This document shows, one piece after another, positions 62,507-64,000 of a stretch of DNA of 64,000 nt (position 1 is the stretch's first letter; each line of letters begins with the position of its first letter). Source of the DNA: Planctomycetota bacterium. Lineage in GTDB: Bacteria; Planctomycetota; UBA1135; GCA-002686595. The DNA lies in the NCBI GenBank assembly GCA_029259635.1, contig JAJDEU010000034.1, forward strand, positions 34,889-98,888, in the 5' to 3' direction. The notes under the pieces are model-generated. The model did no database searches. It saw nothing but the letters and a program-made list of their open reading frames with translations, and had not been told where the DNA came from. Made by a program: the position numbers and the translations under genes.

Positions 62507-63709
62507 ATGCAGAGCTCCAAACCCAGCGAGTCCGCCACTGCGGCCAGTACCAAGCGCTTCCGCGCCTGGTTTAGCCTACAGCCGCCAACTCTGGCTCATT
62601 GCAGGGTGGTTGTGTTGGCCGGTGGAACATCGAGTGAACGCGAAGTTTCTCTCCAAAGCGGCCGCAACGTGCTCGCAACTCTGGAGGACAACCGAGACGG
62701 CCTCGGACCGAACCAAGTCGACTGGATTGAAATCGAAGCGGACGGCCGCTGGAAATTTGGCGCTGAGTCGAAGGCGTTACCCGCCGCACTCAGTTGGCTC
62801 GATCGGGTCGATCTGGTCTTCATCGCCCTGCACGGCGGCAGTGGGGAAGACGGAACCCTGCAGGGCTTGTTCGATAGTTTGGGTCAGGCCTACATCGGAC
62901 CCGGCGTTTTCGCCTCCGCTGTGGCCATGGACAAATTCCACTCGCGCACATTGGCGCGGGCCGCTGGTCTAACCGTTGCCAAAGCCTGGCTCTTCAGGCG
63001 CGAGGGCAACGCCACGCAAGTCCAAGCTGAACGCATATGCGCAGCGGCACCCCATGGCTTGGCGGTCAAACCGCGTTGCGGGGGTTCCTCCGTGGGCATG
63101 TTTCGAGTCAGCCAAGCGCACGAGTTGCTGCCGGCGGTTCAAGCCGTGCTTGCCGATGGCGACGATGCCCTAGTCGAAGCCTGGATTGAAGGCGTCGAAG
63201 TTTCTTGCGGCTTGCTAGGAAACCAAGGCATGCAAGCAAACTGCTTCACACCGATTGGCATTGAACCCAAGCAAGGGCGCTTCTTTGACTACCAGCAAAA
63301 GTACGACAGCGAAGCGGGCGCCGGAGAGTTTTGCCCGCCGCGCGGATTGGATCAAACCTGCCTGAAGGCTGTCCAAACGGCCAGTATCCAAGCGCACCAG
63401 AGTTTGCGGTGCGACGGCTACTCGCGTTCCGATTTCATCATTCCCAGCGCGGGACAAACGGCCCAACTGGCCGCGCCCGATACCATGCGCGCGGAAAGCG
63501 AAGGCATCGGCCCCGGTGATTCGGCGCCGGTGTTTCTCGAGCTGAACACCTTGCCCGGTTTAACCGAGCGATCCTTGTTGCCGCAGTCCGCGCGGGAGCA
63601 AGGTCTTAGCTATCGCCATTTGTGCCTGTGGGTCTTGGAGCTGGCTCGCAGGCGCTTTGCGGCCGGCGTCCCCAGGGCCAACGCCCCGGCACTTGGTGCG
63701 AAGCCATAG
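62507..63709 (+). CDS. ddl: D-alanine--D-alanine ligase
   Basis: A 400-residue ATP-grasp ligase that makes D-Ala-D-Ala for peptidoglycan. VVVLAGGTSSEREVSLQSG is the N-terminal signature, FIALHGGSGEDGTLQGLFDSLG the next, then AVKPRCGGSSVGMFRV and VEAWIEGVEVSCGLLG. The metal site is FLELNTLPGLTERSLLPQSA. It is longer than usual (300-370) through about 30 extra N-terminal residues and an insert near 330-350. Its presence supports a peptidoglycan-containing wall. Confidence 0.93.
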   Translation: MQSSKPSESATAASTKRFRAWFSLQPPTLAHCRVVVLAGGTSSEREVSLQSGRNVLATLEDNRDGLGPNQVDWIEIEADGRWKFGAESKALPAALSWLDRVDLVFIALHGGSGEDGTLQGLFDSLGQAYIGPGVFASAVAMDKFHSRTLARAAGLTVAKAWLFRREGNATQVQAERICAAAPHGLAVKPRCGGSSVGMFRVSQAHELLPAVQAVLADGDDALVEAWIEGVEVSCGLLGNQGMQANCFTPIGIEPKQGRFFDYQQKYDSEAGAGEFCPPRGLDQTCLKAVQTASIQAHQSLRCDGYSRSDFIIPSAGQTAQLAAPDTMRAESEGIGPGDSAPVFLELNTLPGLTERSLLPQSAREQGLSYRHLCLWVLELARRRFAAGVPRANAPALGAKP

Positions 63710-63731
63710 CAACGTGGGCGCAAAGGCCAGC

Positions 63732-64000
63732 ATGACTCGGGTTGCCGTTGTCGGCGCAGAGGGGCAGATGGGTTCAGCTGCATGCGTTTGGATAGAGAGT
63801 TGGCCCGAATTCCAATGCGCGGCTCGAATCGGCAACGAACCGGAATTCCTAGCCGAACTCGAGCGCAAGCAATGCGATTTGTATTTGGACTTCACCCGAG
63901 CCGGTTTGGGAGCCGCGCACGCTCGGCTGATTTTGTTGGCGGGTGCACGCGCGGTGATTGGCACCAGCGGCGTCACACCGGCTGAGTTCGCAGAGTTGCG
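63732..64000 (+). CDS. dapB: 4-hydroxy-tetrahydrodipicolinate reductase, N-terminal part
   Basis: The frame from ATG 63732 runs off the window after 89 codons. It begins TRVAVVGAEGQMGSAACVWI, the NAD(P)-binding G-x2-G-x-M-G motif of DapB, and continues YLDFTRAGLGAAHARL and GARAVIGTSGVTPAEF, matching the DFT and GTTG-like motifs of the family. DapB makes the lysine and meso-diaminopimelate precursor, consistent with the adjacent ddl gene. Confidence 0.88.
   Translation, partial: MTRVAVVGAEGQMGSAACVWIESWPEFQCAARIGNEPEFLAELERKQCDLYLDFTRAGLGAAHARLILLAGARAVIGTSGVTPAEFAEL

Overview
The window is high-GC chromosomal DNA from a bacterium that looks like a member of the Planctomycetota or a close relative. 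The pointers are a spread-out rpmF-plsX-fabH-fabD-fabG-acpP-fabF cluster, a UDPGP type 1 (UAP1-like) nucleotidyltransferase next to ddl and dapB, many secreted proteins whose signal peptides end in S-A-Q, and SpoVG/DUF2924/serine-recombinase mobile cassettes. This taxonomic call is inference; there is no rRNA gene in the window.

Region 1 (1-12.1 kb) is accessory DNA. It opens with the tail of a mobile cassette in which consecutive small genes (zinc-finger protein, SpoVG-like protein, a broken zinc-knuckle ORF, a 31-aa zinc-motif ORF, DUF2924) lead into a large serine recombinase and a HTH protein. Most junctions are stop/start overlaps of 1-4 bases, so the cassette reads as one translationally coupled unit. 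Downstream lie three copies of a GC-rich hairpin repeat, a duplicated gene tail, and a series of orphan genes: a divergent pair of paralogous membrane-anchored proteins, a SEC-C/HNH-like protein, a protein with a PD-(D/E)XK-like signature, a secreted protein and a polytopic membrane protein. A tRNA-Asn ends the region.

Region 2 (12.2-29.1 kb) is core genome: gluQ, a Gfo/Idh/MocA oxidoreductase, ahcY with an ArsR-methyltransferase fusion, a sulfatase-like lipoprotein, a GreA-domain protein, a dihydrouridine synthase, a cupin, a BaiN-type flavoprotein, a PcnB-type nucleotidyltransferase, tRNA-Trp, rsmG, a REP-like palindrome/tandem-repeat locus, tRNA-Leu and smpB.

Region 3 (29.2-37.3 kb) is a genomic island of about 7.7 kb integrated into the 3' end of ssrA (tmRNA). 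Its 36-bp att repeats are 29494-29529 and 37240-37275. It carries a tyrosine integrase whose C-terminus reads antisense into ssrA, an IS3-family element, a small membrane protein, a caspase-like protease fused to a large helical region (a candidate abortive-infection effector), a secreted protein, and a pair of proteins of a type common in phage-like islands.

Region 4 (37.3-64 kb) is core genome again: a SRPBCC protein, a GT39-like membrane glycosyltransferase, an arylsulfotransferase-like lipoprotein, secreted proteins, a flippase-like membrane protein, a PfkB kinase, recA, alaS, the fatty-acid synthesis cluster, a zinc-type dehydrogenase, a UDP-sugar pyrophosphorylase, ddl and the start of dapB. 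In the fatty-acid cluster, fabG has no ATG, GTG or TTG that would preserve its nucleotide-binding motif.
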